From contig JAZHRN010000139.1 in the NCBI GenBank assembly GCA_036435485.1, positions 2,108,001 through 2,172,000 on the forward strand: a DNA stretch of 64,000 nucleotides. The letters run 5' to 3'. This document shows positions 13,516 through 26,019 of this stretch, piece by piece. The translations under genes were made by a program, and so were the position numbers. The notes below the pieces were generated by a model. The model ran no database searches, was not told where the DNA came from, and saw nothing but the letters and a program-made list of their open reading frames with translations. The stretch is from Saposhnikovia divaricata. Lineage: Eukaryota > Streptophyta > Magnoliopsida > Apiales > Apiaceae. How positions within the stretch are numbered: the first letter of the stretch is position 1; the number at the start of each line of letters is the position of its first letter.

Positions 13516-15373
13516 CTATGGGTTATTGGAATTCAATGAAATTTTATTTGGTGCCATTCGGACCTGAATCGGGGCTGAAATGACTGAAACTCGGTTTTCG
13601 GATAATCCTTAAAGGGGTTAGTACACGGGATATTGTTAAAAATCGAGTCGGACCATTTTATGGATATTTTTACATATTTTGTTCCAATGGGTTATTGGAA
13701 TTCAATGAAATTTTATTTGGTGCCATTCGGACCTGAATCGGGGCTAAAATGACTGAAACTCGGTTTTCGGATAATCCTCAAAGGGGTTATTACACGGGAT
13801 ATTGTTAAAAATCGAGTCGTACCATTTTATGGATATTTTTACATATTTTATTCCTATGGGTTATTGGAATTCAACACAATTTTATTTAACGGAGTTCGGA
13901 CCGGAATCGGAGCTGATATGATGGAAACTCGGTTTTCGGAAACTTCTCAAAGGGTTTAGTACACGGGATATTGTTAAAAATCAAGTCGGACCATTTTGTG
14001 GATATTTTTACATATTTTGTTCCTATGGGTTATTGGAATTCAACGAAATTTTATTTGGTGCCAGTCGGACTTGCAATGGGGCTGAAATGACTGAAACTCG
14101 GTTTTCGGATAATCCTCAAAGGGGTTAGTACACGGGATATTGTTAAAAATCGAGTCGGACCATTTTATGGATATTTTTACATATTTTGTTCCTATGGGTA
14201 ATTGGAATTCAACGCAATTTTATTTAACGAAGTTGGGACCGGAATCGGAGCTGATATGATCGAAACTCGGTTTTCGGAAACTTCTCAAAGGGATTAGTAC
14301 ACGGGATATTGTTAAAAATCAAGTCGGACAATTTTGTGGATATTTTTACATATATTGTTCCTATGGGTTATTGGAATTCAATGAAATTTTATTTTGTGCC
14401 ATTCGGGCCTGAATCGGGGATGAAATGACTGAAACTCGGTTTTCGGATAATCCTGAAAGGGGTTAGTACACGGGATATTGTTAAAAATCAAGTAGGACCA
14501 TTTTATGGATATTTTTACATATTTTGTTCCTATGGGTTATTGGAATTCAACGAAATTTTATTTGGTACCAGTCGGACCTGAATCGGGGCTGAAATGACTG
14601 AAACTCGGTTTTCGGATACTCCTCAAAGGGGTTAGTACACGGGATATTGTTAAAAATCGAGTCGGACCATTTTATGGATAATTTTACATATTTTGTTCCT
14701 ATGGGTTATTGGAATTCAACGAAATTTTATTTGGCGCCAGTCGGCCTGAATCGGGGCTGAAATGACTGAAACTCGGTTTTCGGATAATCCTCAAAGGGAT
14801 TAGTACACGGGATATTGTTAAAAATCGAGTCGGACCATTTTATGGATATTTTTACATATTTTGTTCCTATGGGTTATTGGAATTCAACGCAATTTTATTT
14901 AACGAAGTTCGGACCGGAATCGGAGCTGATATGATCGAAACTCGGTTTTCGGAAACTTCTCAAAGGGATTAGTACACGGGATATTGTTAAAAAACAAGTC
15001 GGACAATTTTGTGGATATTTTTACATATTTTGTTCCTATGGGTTATTGGAATTCAATGAAATTTTATTTGGTGCCATTCGGACCTGAATCGGGGCTGAAA
15101 TGACTGAAACTCGGTTTTCGGATAATCCTCAAAGGGGTTAGTACACGGGATATTGTTAAAAATCGAGTCGGACCATTTTATGGATAATTTTACATATTTT
15201 GTTCCTATGGGTTATTGGAATTCATTGAAATTTTATTTGGCGCCAGTCGGACCTGAATCGGGGCTGAAATGACTGAAACTCGGTTTTCGGATAATCCTCA
15301 AAGGGGTTAGTACACGGGATATTGTTAAAAATCGAGTCGGACCATTTTATGGATATTTTTACATATTTTGTTC
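13516..15373 (+). repeat. 22-monomer-offset duplication, copy 2
   Basis: Counterpart of 9799-11656, with the same one-base loss in GTCGGCCTG near 14743 and the same AAAAAACAAG. A private change is ATCAAGTAGGACC near 14488, where the partner has ATCGAGTAGGACC. Confidence 0.88.
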
Positions 15374-15711
15374 CTATGGGTTATTGGAATTCAACGCAAT
15401 TTTATTTAACGAAGTTCGGACCGGAATCGGAGCTGATATGATCGAAACTCGGTTTTCGGAAACTTCTCAAAGGGATTAGTACACGGGATATTGTTAAAAA
15501 TCAAGTCGGACAATTTTGTGGATATTTTTACATATTTTGTTCCTATGGGTTATTGGAATTCAATGAAATTTTATTTGGTGCCATTCGGACCTGAATCAGG
15601 GCTGAAATGACTGAAACTCGGTTTTCGGATAATCCTGAAAGGGGTTAGTACACGGGATATTGTTAAAAATCGAGTCGGACCATTTTATGGATATTTTTAC
15701 ATATTTTGTTC

Positions 15712-16725
15712 CTATGGGTTATTGGAATTCAACGAAATTTTATTTGGTGCCAATCGGACCTGAATCGGGGCTGAAATGACTGAAACTCGGTTTTCGGATA
15801 ATCCTCAAAGGGGTTAGTACACGGGATATTGTTAAAAATCGAGTCAGACCATTTTATGGATATTTTTACATATTTTGTTCCTATGGGTTATTGGAATTCA
15901 ACGCAATTTTATTTAACGAAGTTCGGACCGGAATCGGAGCTGATATGATCGAAACTCGGTTTTCGGAAACTTCTCAAAGGGATTAGTACACGGGATAATG
16001 TTAAAAATCAAGTCGGACAATTTTGTGGATATTTTTACATATTTTGTTCCTATGGGTTATTGGAATTCAATGAAATTTTATTTGGTGCCATTCGGACCTG
16101 AATCGGGGCTGAAATGACCGAAACTCGGTTTTCGGATAATCCTCGAAGGGGTTAGTACACGGGATATTGTTAAAAATCGAGTCGGACCATTTTATGGATA
16201 TTTTTACATATTTTGTTCCAATGGGTTATTGGAATTCAATGAAATTTTATTTGGTGCCATTCGGACCTGAATCGGGGCTAAAATGACTGAAACTCGGTTT
16301 TCGGATAATCCTCAAAGGGGTTAGTACACGGGATATTGTTAAAAATCGAGTCGTACCATTTTATGGATATTTATACATATTTTGTTCCTATGGGTTATTG
16401 GAATTCAACACAATTTTATTTAACGGAGTTCGGACCGGAATAGGAGCTGATATGATGGAAACTCGGTTTTCGGAAACTTCTCAAAGGGTTTAGTACACGG
16501 GATATTGTTAAAAATCAAGTCGGACCATTTTGTGGATATTTTTACATATTTTGTTCCTATGGGTTATTGGAATTCAACGAAATTTTATTTGGTGCCAGTC
16601 GGACCTGCAATGGGGCTGAAATGACTGAAACTCGGTTTTCGGATAATCCTGAAAGGGGTTAGTACACGGGATATTGTTAAAAATCGAGTCGGACCATTTT
16701 ATGGATATTTTTACATATTTTGTTC
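15712..16725 (+). repeat. 6-monomer segment, copy 1 of a 14-monomer repeat
   Basis: Order A2-B1-A1-A1-B2-A2 with CCAATCGG, GTCAGACC, GGGATAATG, GACCGAAAC, CCTCGAAGG, ATTTATACAT and CTGCAATGGGG. The same six monomers stand at 18078-19091. This copy alone has GGAATAGGAGC near 16440. Confidence 0.88.
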
Positions 16726-18077
16726 CTATGGGTTATTGGAATTCAACGCAATTTTATTTAACGAAGTTCGGACCGGAATCGGAGCTGATATGATCGAAAC
16801 TCGGTTTTCGGAAACTTCTCAAAGGGATTAGTACACGGGATATTGTTAAAAAACAAGTCAGACAATTTTGTGGATATTTTTACATTTTTTGTTCCTATGG
16901 GTTATTGGAATTCAATGAAATTTTATTTGGTGCCATTCGGACCTGAATCGGGGCTGAAATGACTGAAACTCGGTTTTCGGATAATCCTCAAAGGGGTTAG
17001 TACACGGGATATTGTTAAAAATCGAGTCGGACCATTTTATGGATAATTTTACATATTTTGTTCCTATGGGTTATTGGAATTCATTGAAATTTTATTTGGC
17101 GCCAGTCGGACCTGAATCGGGGCTGAAATGACTGAAACTCGGTTTTCGGATAATCCTCAAAGGGGTTAGTACACGGGATATTGTTAAAAATCGAGTCGGA
17201 CCATTTTATGGATATTTTTACATATTTTGTTCCTATGGGTTATTGGAATTCAACGCAATTTTATTTAACGAAGTTCGGACCGGAATCGGAGCTGATATGA
17301 TCGAAACTCGGTTTTCGGAAACTTCTCAAAGGGATTAGTACACGGGATATTGTTAAAAATCAAGTCGGACAATTTTGTGGATATATTTACATATTTTGTT
17401 CCTATGGGTTATTGGAATTCAATGAAATTTTATTTGGTGCCATTCGGACCTGAATCGGGGCTGAAATGACTGAAACTCGGTTTTCGGATAATCCTGAAAG
17501 GGGTTAGTACACGGGATATTGTTAAAAATCGAGTCGGACCATTTTATGGATATTTTTACATATTTTGTTCCTATGGGTTATTGGAATTCAACGAAATTTT
17601 ATTTGGTGCCTGTCGGACCTGAATCGGGGCTGAAATGACTGAAACTCGGTTTTCGGATAATCCTCAAAGGGGTTAGTACACGGGATATTGTTAAAAATCG
17701 AGTCAGACCATTTTATGGATATTTTTACATATTTTGTTCCTATGGGTTATTGGAATTCAACGCAATTTTATTTAACGAAGTTCGGACCGGAATCGGAGCT
17801 GATATGATCGAAACTCGGTTTTCGGAAACTTCTCAAAGGGATTAGAACACGGGATATTGTTAAAAATCAAGTCGGACAATTTTGTGAATATTTTTACATA
17901 TTTTGTTCCTATGGGTTATTGGAATTCAATGAAATTTTATTTGGTGCCATTCGGACCTGAATCGGGGCTAAAATGACTGAAACTCGGTTTTCGGATAATC
18001 CTCAAAGGGGTTAGTACACGGGATATTGTTAAAAATCGAGTCGGACCATTTTATGGATATTTTTACATATTTTGTTC

Positions 18078-19091
18078 CTATGGGTTATTGGAATTCAACG
18101 AAATTTTATTTGGTGCCAATCGGACCTGAATCGGGGCTGAAATGACTGAAACTCGGTTTTCGGATAATCCTCAAAGGGGTTAGTACACGGGATATTGTTA
18201 AAAATCGAGTCAGACCATTTTATGGATATTTTTACATATTTTGTTCCTATGGGTTATTGGAATTCAACGCAATTTTATTTAACGAAGTTCGGACCGGAAT
18301 CGGAGCTGATATGATCGAAACTCGGTTTTCGGAAACTTCTCAAAGGGATTAGTACACGGGATAATGTTAAAAATCAAGTCGGACAATTTTGTGGATATTT
18401 TTACATATTTTGTTCCTATGGGTTATTGGAATTCAATGAAATTTTATTTGGTGCCATTCGGACCTGAATCGGGGCTGAAATGACCGAAACTCGGTTTTCG
18501 GATAATCCTCGAAGGGGTTAGTACACGGGATATTGTTAAAAATCGAGTCGGACCATTTTATGGATATTTTTACATATTTTGTTCCAATGGGTTATTGGAA
18601 TTCAATGAAATTTTATTTGGTGCCATTCGGACCTGAATCGGGGCTAAAATGACTGAAACTCGGTTTTCGGATAATCCTCAAAGGGGTTAGTACACGGGAT
18701 ATTGTTAAAAATCGAGTCGTACCATTTTATGGATATTTATACATATTTTGTTCCTATGGGTTATTGGAATTCAACACAATTTTATTTAACGGAGTTCGGA
18801 CCGGAATCGGAGCTGATATGATGGAAACTCGGTTTTCGGAAACTTCTCAAAGGGTTTAGTACACGGGATATTGTTAAAAATCAAGTCGGACCATTTTGTG
18901 GATATTTTTACATATTTTGTTTCTATGGGTTATTGGAATTCAACAAAATTTTATTTGGTGCCAGTCGGACCTGCAATGGGGCTGAAATGACTGAAACTCG
19001 GTTTTCGGATAATCCTGAAAGGGGTTAGTACACGGGATATTGTTAAAAATCGAGTCGGACCATTTTATGGATATTTTTACATATTTTGTTC
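18078..19091 (+). repeat. 6-monomer segment, copy 2 of a 14-monomer repeat
   Basis: Counterpart of 15712-16725 at an offset of 2366 bp. Private changes are GTTTCTATGGG and CAACAAAAT near 18920-18950. After this segment the order diverges from copy 1. Confidence 0.88.
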
Positions 19092-19936
19092 CTATGGGTT
19101 ATTGGAATTCAACGAAATTTTATTTGGTGCCAGTCGGACCTGAATCGGGGCTGAAATGACTGAAACTCGATTTTCGGATAATCCTCAAAGGGGTTAGTAC
19201 ACGGGATATTGTTAAAAATCGAGTCGGACCATTTTATGGATATTTTTACATATTTTGTTCCAATGGGTTATTGGAATTCAATGAAATTTTATTTGGTGCC
19301 ATTCGGACCTGAATCGGGGCTAAAATGACTGAAACTCGGTTTTCGGATAATCCTCAAAGGGGTTAGTACACGGGATATTGTTAAAAATCGAGTCGTACCA
19401 TTTTATGGATATTTTTACATATTTTGTTCCTATGGGTTATTGGAATTCAACACAATTTTATTTAACGGAGTTCGGACCGGAATCGGAGCTGATATGATCG
19501 AAACTCGGTTTTCGGAAACTTCTCAAAGGGATTAGTACACGGGATATTGTTAAAAATCAAGTCGGACAATTTTGTGGATATTTTTACATATTTTGTTCCT
19601 ATGGGTTATTGGAATTCAATGAAATTTTATTTGGTGCCATTCGGACCTGAATCGGGGCTGAAATGACTGAAACTCGGTTTTCGGATAATCCTCAAAGGGG
19701 TTAGTACACGGGATATTGTTAAAAATCGAGTCGAACCATTTTATGGATATATTTACATATTTTGTTTCTATGGGTTATTGGAATTCAACGCAATTTTATT
19801 TAACGAAGTTCGGACCGGAATCGGAGTTGATATGATCGAAACTCGGTTTTCGGAAACTTCTCAAAGGGATTAGTACACGGGATATTGTTAAAAATCAAGT
19901 CGGACAATTTTGTAGATATTTTTACATATTTTGTTC
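18585..19936 (+). repeat. 21-monomer-offset duplication, copy 1
   Basis: Eight monomers starting at CAATGGG, with GTCGTACC, ATTTATACAT, CTGCAATGGGG, CTCGATTTTCGG and a B2/B1 chimera. They recur at 22133-23484, an offset of 3548 bp. Confidence 0.85.
19430..19598 (+). repeat. Chimeric B2/B1 monomer
   Basis: The 5' part is B2 (AACACAAT, TTTAACGGAGTTCGG) and the rest is B1 (GATATGATCG, AAGGGATTAG, CAAGTCGGACAATTTTG). The switch lies between about monomer positions 40 and 70. The same fusion appears at 22978, 25513 and 25851, so it was formed once and then copied, or was produced repeatedly by conversion. Confidence 0.88.
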
Positions 19937-21625
19937 CTATGGGTTATTGGAATTCAACGAAATTTTATTTGGTGCAATTCGGACCTGAATCGGGGCTGAA
20001 ATGACTGAAACTCGGTTTTCGGATAATCCTCAAAGGGGTTAGTACACGGGATATTGTTAAAAATCGAGTCGGACCATTTTATGGATATTTTTACATATTT
20101 TGTTCCTATGGGTTATTGGAATTCAACGAAATTTTATTTGGTGCCAGTCGGACCTGAATCGGGGCTGAAATGACTGAAACTCGGTTTTCGGATAATCCTC
20201 AAAGGGGTTAGTACACGGGATATTGTTAAAAATCGAGTCGAACCATTTTATGGATATATTTACATATTTTGTTTCTATGGGTTATTGGAATTCAACGCAA
20301 TTTTATTTAACGAAGTTCGGACCGGAATCGGAGTTGATATGATCGAAACTCGGTTTTCGGAAACTTCTCAAAGGGATTAGTACACGGGATATTGTTAAAA
20401 ATCAAGTCGGACAATTTTGTAGATATTTTTACATATTTTGTTCCTATGGGTTATTGGAATTCAACGAAATTTTATTTGGTGCCAGTCGGACCTGAATCGG
20501 GGCTGAAATGACTGAAACTCGGTTTTCGGATAATCCTGAAAGGGGTTAGTACACGGGATATTGTTAAAAATCGAGTCGGACCATTTTATGGATATTTTTA
20601 CATATTTTGTTCCTATGGGTTATTGGAATTCAACGAAATTTTATTTGGTGCCAGTCGGACCTGAATCGAGGCTGAAATGACTGAAACTCGGTTTTCGGAT
20701 AATCCTCAAAGGGGTTAGTACACGGGATATTGTTAAAAATCGAGTTGGACCATTTTATGGATATTTTTACATATTTTGTTCCTATGGGTTATTGGAATTC
20801 AACGAAATTTTATTTGGTGCCAGTCGGACCTGAATCGGGGCTGAAATGACTGAAACTCGGTTTTCGGATAATCCTCAAAGGGATTAGTACACGGGATATT
20901 GTTAAAAATCGAGTTGGACCATTTTATGGATATTTTTACATATTTAGTTCCTATGGGTTATTGGAATTCAATGAAATTTTATTTGGTGCCATTCGGACCT
21001 GAATCGGGGCTAAAATGACTGAAACTCGGTTTTCGGATAATCCTCAAAGGGGTTAGTACACGGGATATTGTTAAAAATTGAGTCGGACCATTTTATGGAT
21101 ATTTTTACATATTTTTTTCCTATGGGTTATTGGAATTCAACACAATTTTATTTAACGGAGTTCAGACCGGAATCGGAGCTGATATGATGGAAACTCGGTT
21201 TTCGGAAACTTCTCAAAGGGTTTAGTACACGGGATATTGTTAAAAATCAAGTCGGACCATTTTTTGGATATTTTTACATATTTTGTTTCTATGGGTTATT
21301 GGAATTCAACGAAATTTTATTTGGTGCCAGTCGGACCTGCATCGGGGCTGAAATGACTGAAACTCGGTTTTCGGATAATCCTCAAAGGGGTTAGTACACG
21401 GGATATTGTTAAAAATCGAGTCGGACCATTTTATGGATATTTTTACATATTTTGTTCCTATGGGTTATTGGATTCAACGAAATTTTATTTAACGGAGTTC
21501 GGACCAGAATCGGAGCTGATATGATCGAAACTCGGTTTTCGGAAACTTCTCAAAGGGATTAGTACACGGGATATTGTTAAAAATCAAGTCGGACAATTTT
21601 GTGGATATTTTTACATATTTTGTTC
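19599..21625 (+). repeat. 12-mer HOR unit, copy 1 (2027 bp)
   Basis: Order A1-B1-A2-A2-B1-A2-A2-A2-A1-B2-A2-chimera. Markers in order are GTCGAACC, GAGTTGATATG, GTGCAATTCGG, GAATCGAGG, ATTTAGTTCC, ATTTTTTTCC, TTCAGACC, CTGCATCGG and a final A2/B fusion monomer. One base is lost in the last monomer (GGATTC near 21471), which also removes its EcoRI site. Confidence 0.87.
21458..21625 (+). repeat. Chimeric A2/B monomer (168 bp)
   Basis: Starts like A2 (CAACGAAATTTTATTT) and continues as type B (AACGGAGTTCGG, CCAGAATCGGAG, GATATGATCG). One base is lost in the EcoRI site (GGATTC). The matching fusion with an intact site is at 27879. Confidence 0.88.
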
Positions 21626-23484
21626 CTATGGGTTATTGGAATTCAATGAAATTTTATTTGGTGCCATTCGGACCTGAATCGGGGCTGAAATGACTGAAAC
21701 TCGGTTTTCGGATAATCCTCAAAGGGGTTAGTACACGGGATATTGTTAAAAATCGAGTCGAACCATTTTATGGATATATTTACATATTTTGTTTCTATGG
21801 GTTATTGGAATTCAACGCAATTTTATTTAACGAAGTTCGGACCGGAATCGGAGTTGATATGATCGAAACTCGGTTTTCGGAAACTTCTCAAAGGGATTAG
21901 TACACGGGATATTGTTAAAAATCAAGTCGGACAATTTTGTAGATATTTTTACATATTTTGTTCCTATGGGTTATTGGAATTCAACGAAATTTTATTTGGT
22001 GCAATTCGGACCTGAATCGGGGCTGAAATGACTGAAACTCGGTTTTCGGATAATCCTCGAAGGGGTTAGTACACGGGATATTGTTAAAAATCGAGTCGGA
22101 CCATTTTATGGATATTTTTACATATTTTGTTCCAATGGGTTATTGGAATTCAATGAAATTTTATTTGGTGCCATTCGGACCTGAATCGGGGCTAAAATGA
22201 CTGAAACTCGGTTTTCGGATAATCCTCAAAGGGGTTAGTACACGGGATATTGTTAAAAATCGAGTCGTACCATTTTATGGATATTTATACATATTTTGTT
22301 CCTATGGGTTATTGGAATTCAACACAATTTTATTTAACGGAGTTCGGACCGGAATCGGAGCTGATATGATGGAAACTCGGTTTTCGGAAACTTCTCAAAG
22401 GGTTTAGTACACGGGATATTGTTAAAAATCAAGTCGGACCATTTTGTGGATATTTTTACATATTTTGTTCCTATGGGTTATTGGAATTCAACGAAATTTT
22501 ATTTGGTGCCAGTCGGACCTGCAATGGGGCTGAAATGACTGAAACTCGGTTTTCGGATAATCCTGAAAGGGGTTAGTACACGGGATATTGTTAAAAATCG
22601 AGTCGGACCATTTTATGGATATTTTTACATATTTTGTTCCTATGGGTTATTGGAATTCAACGAAATTTTATTTGGTGCCAGTCGGACCTGAATCGGGGCT
22701 GAAATGACTGAAACTCGATTTTCGGATAATCCTCAAAGGGGTTAGTACACGGGATATTGTTAAAAATCGAGTCGGACCATTTTATGGATATTTTTACATA
22801 TTTTGTTCCAATGGGTTATTGGAATTCAATGAAATTTTATTTGGTGCCATTCGGACCTGAATCGGGGCTAAAATGACTGAAACTCGGTTTTCGGATAATC
22901 CTCAAAGTGGTTAGTACACGGGATATTGTTAAAAATCGAGTCGTACCATTTTATGGATATTTTTACATATTTTGTTCCTATGGGTTATTGGAATTCAACA
23001 CAATTTTATTTAACGGAGTTCGGACCGGAATCGGAGCTGATATGATCGAAACTCGGTTTTCGGAAACTTCTCAAAGGGATTAGTACACGGGATATTGTTA
23101 AAAATCAAGTCGGACAATTTTGTGGATATTTTTACATATTTTGTTCCTATGGGTTATTGGAATTCAATGAAATTTTATTTGGTGCCATTCGGACCTGAAT
23201 CGGGGCTGAAATGACTGAAACTCGGTTTTCGGATAATCCTCAAAGGGGTTAGTACACGGGATATTGTTAAAAATCGAGTCGAACCATTTTATGGATATAT
23301 TTACATATTTTGTTTCTATGGGTTATTGGAATTCAACGCAATTTTATTTAACGAAGTTCGGACCGGAATCGGAGTTGATATGATCGAAACTCGGTTTTCG
23401 GAAACTTCTCAAAGGGATTAGTGCACGGGATATTGTTAAAAATCAAGTCGGACAATTTTGTAGATATTTTTACATATTTTGTTC
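21626..23484 (+). repeat. 11-mer HOR unit, copy 1 (1859 bp)
   Basis: Begins with the GTCGAACC A1, then B1, the GTGCAATTCGG A2 carrying CCTCGAAGG, and the CAATGGG series. The markers GTGCAATTCGG, CCTCGAAGG and CTCGATTTTCGG all recur 1859 bp (11 monomers) downstream. Confidence 0.85.
22133..23484 (+). repeat. 21-monomer-offset duplication, copy 2
   Basis: Counterpart of 18585-19936. Private changes are CAAAGTGGTTAG near 22905 and TAGTGCACGG near 23420. This block lies inside the 12-mer zone and interrupts it. Confidence 0.85.
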
Positions 23485-24890
23485 CTATGGGTTATTGGAA
23501 TTCAATGAAATTTTATTTGGTGCCATTCGGACCTGAATCGGGGCTGAAATGACTGAAACTCGGTTTTCGGATAATCCTCAAAGGGGTTAGTACACGGGAT
23601 ATTGTTAAAAATCGAGTCGAACCATTTTATGGATATATTTACATATTTTGTTTCTATGGGTTATTGGAATTCAACGCAATTTTATTTAAAGAAGTTCGGA
23701 CCGGAATCGGAGTTGATATGATCGAAACTCGGTTTTCGGAAACTTCTCAAAGGGATTAGTACACGGGATATTGTTAAAAATCAAGTCGGACAATTTTGTA
23801 GATATTTTTACATATTTTGTTCCTATGGGTTATTGGAATTCAACGAAATTTTATTTGGTGCAATTCGGACCTGAATCGGGGCTGAAATGACTGAAACTCG
23901 GTTTTCGGATAATCCTCGAAGGGGTTAGTACACGGGATATTGTTAAAAATCGAGTCGGACCATTTTATGGATATTTTTACATATTTTGTTCCAATGGGTT
24001 ATTGGAATTCAATGAAATTTTATTTGGTGCCATTCGGACCTGAATCGGGGCTAAAATGACTGAAACTCGGTTTTCGGATAATCCTCAAAGGGGTTAGTAC
24101 ACGGGATATTGTTAAAAATCGAGTCGTACCATTTTATGGATATTTATACATATTTTGTTCCTATGGGTTATTGGAATTCAACACAATTTTATTTAACGGA
24201 GTTCGGACCGGAATCGGAGCTGATATGATGGAAACTCGGTTTTCGGAAACTTCTCAAAGGGTTTAGTACACGGGATATTGTTAAAAATCAAGTCGGACCA
24301 TTTTGTGGATATTTTTACATATTTTGTTCCTATGGGTTATTGGAATTCAACGAAATTTTTTTTGGTGCCAGTCGGACCTGCAATGGGGCTGAAATGACTG
24401 AAACTCGGTTTTCGGATAATCCTGAAAGGGGTTAGTACACGGGATATTGTTAAAAATCGAGTCGGACCATTTTATGGATATTTTTACATATTTTGTTCCT
24501 ATGGGTTATTGGAATTCAACGAAATTTTATTTGGTGCCAGTCGGACCTGAATCGGGGCTGAAATGACTGAAACTCGATTTTCGGATAATCCTCAAAGGGG
24601 TTAGTACACGGGATATTGTTAAAAATCGAGTCGGACCATTTTATGGATATTTTTACATATTTTGTTCCAATGGGTTATTGGAATTCAATGAAATTTTATT
24701 TGGTGCCATTCGGACCTGAATCGGGGCTAAAATGACTGAAACTCGGTTTTCGGATAATCCTCAAAGGGGTTAGTACACGGGATATTGTTAAAAATCGAGT
24801 CGTACCATTTTATGGATATTTTTACATATTTTGTTCCTATGGGTTATTGGAATTCAACACAATTTTATTTAACGGAGTTCGGACCGGAAT
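23485..24890 (+). repeat. 11-mer HOR unit, copy 2, partial
   Basis: Matches the first part of 21626-23484 at an offset of 1859 bp. Agreement ends inside the B monomer starting at 24837, which is a full B2 here while its partner at 22978 turns B1-like in its 3' part. GAAGTTCGG is preceded by AAA rather than AAC near 23688. Confidence 0.8.
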
Positions 24891-25005
24891 CGGAGCTGAT
24901 ATGATGGAAACTCGGTTTTCGGAAACTTCTCAAAGGGTTTAGTACACGGGATATTGTTAAAAATCAAGTCGGACCATTTTGTGGATATTTTTACATATTT
25001 TGTTC
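24330..25005 (+). repeat. 4-mer HOR unit, copy 1 (676 bp)
   Basis: Order A2-A2-A1-B2, marked by AATTTTTTTTGGTG (an A-to-T change giving a run of eight Ts), CTCGATTTTCGG and CAATGGG. The same four monomers follow directly. Confidence 0.87.
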
Positions 25006-25681
25006 CTATGGGTTATTGGAATTCAACGAAATTTTTTTTGGTGCCAGTCGGACCTGCAATGGGGCTGAAATGACTGAAACTCGGTTTTCGGATAATCCTG
25101 AAAGGGGTTAGTACACGGGATATTGTTAAAAATCGAGTCGGACCATTTTATGGATATTTTTACATATTTTGTTCCTATGGGTTATTGGAATTCAACGAAA
25201 TTTTATTTGGTGCCAGTCGGACCTGAATCGGGGCTGAAATGACTGAAACTCGATTTTCGGATAATCCTCAAAGGGGTTAGTACACGGGATATTGTTAAAA
25301 ATCGAGTCGGACCATTTTATGGATATTTTTACATATTTTGTTCCAATGGGTTATTGGAATTCAATGAAATTTTATTTGGTGCCATTCGGACCTGAATCGG
25401 GGCTAAAATGACTGAAACTCGGTTTTCGGATAATCCTCAAAGGGGTTAGTACACGGGATATTGTTAAAAATCGAGTCGTACCATTTTATGGATATTTTTA
25501 CATATTTTGTTCCTATGGGTTATTGGAATTCAACACAATTTTATTTAACGGAGTTCGGACCGGAATCGGAGCTGATATGATCGAAACTCGGTTTTCGGAA
25601 ACTTCTCAAAGGGATTAGTACACGGGATATTGTTAAAAATCAAGTCGGACAATTTTGTGGATATTTTTACATATTTTGTTC
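25006..25681 (+). repeat. 4-mer HOR unit, copy 2 (676 bp)
   Basis: Direct tandem copy of 24330-25005 including the T8 variant. Its last monomer is a B2/B1 chimera instead of a full B2. The final A1-chimera pair (25344-25681) is then repeated once more at 25682-26019, a 338-bp dimer step. Confidence 0.87.
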
Positions 25682-26019
25682 CTATGGGTTATTGGAATTC
25701 AATGAAATTTTATTTGGTGCCATTCGGACCTGAATCGGGGCTAAAATGACTGAAACTCGGTTTTCGGATAATCCTCAAAGGGGTTAGTACACGGGATATT
25801 GTTAAAAATTGAGTCGTACCATTTTATGGATATTTTTACATATTTTGTTCCTATGGGTTATTGGAATTCAACACAATTTTATTTAACGGAGTTCGGACCG
25901 GAATCGGAGCTGATATGATCGAAACTCGGTTTTCGGAAACTTCTCAAAGGGATTAGTACACGGGATATTGTTAAAAATCAAGTCGGACAATTTTGTGGAT
26001 ATTTTTACATATTTTGTTC

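Larger units (their letters stand above)
6757..15373 (+). repeat. Block II: irregular 8/10/9/13-monomer units
   Basis: Marked by a B1 copy with GGGTAATTGG and AAGTTGGGACC at 7433, 8785, 10475, 11995 and 14192, giving spacings of 8, 10, 9 and 13 monomers. Other block-specific markers are CCAATGGG, TTATTACACGG, GTCGTACC, GACTTGCAATGGGG and CATTCGGGCC. B2 monomers first appear here. I see nothing but satellite. Confidence 0.85.
15374..19598 (+). repeat. Block III: 14-monomer-offset array
   Basis: Continues the A-A-B series with new markers CCAATCGG, GTCAGACC, GGGATAATG, GACCGAAAC, CCTCGAAGG and ATTTATACAT. These occur twice, 2366 bp (14 monomers) apart. The end of the block contains CTCGATTTTCGG and a B2/B1 chimera that reappear further on. 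Confidence 0.82.
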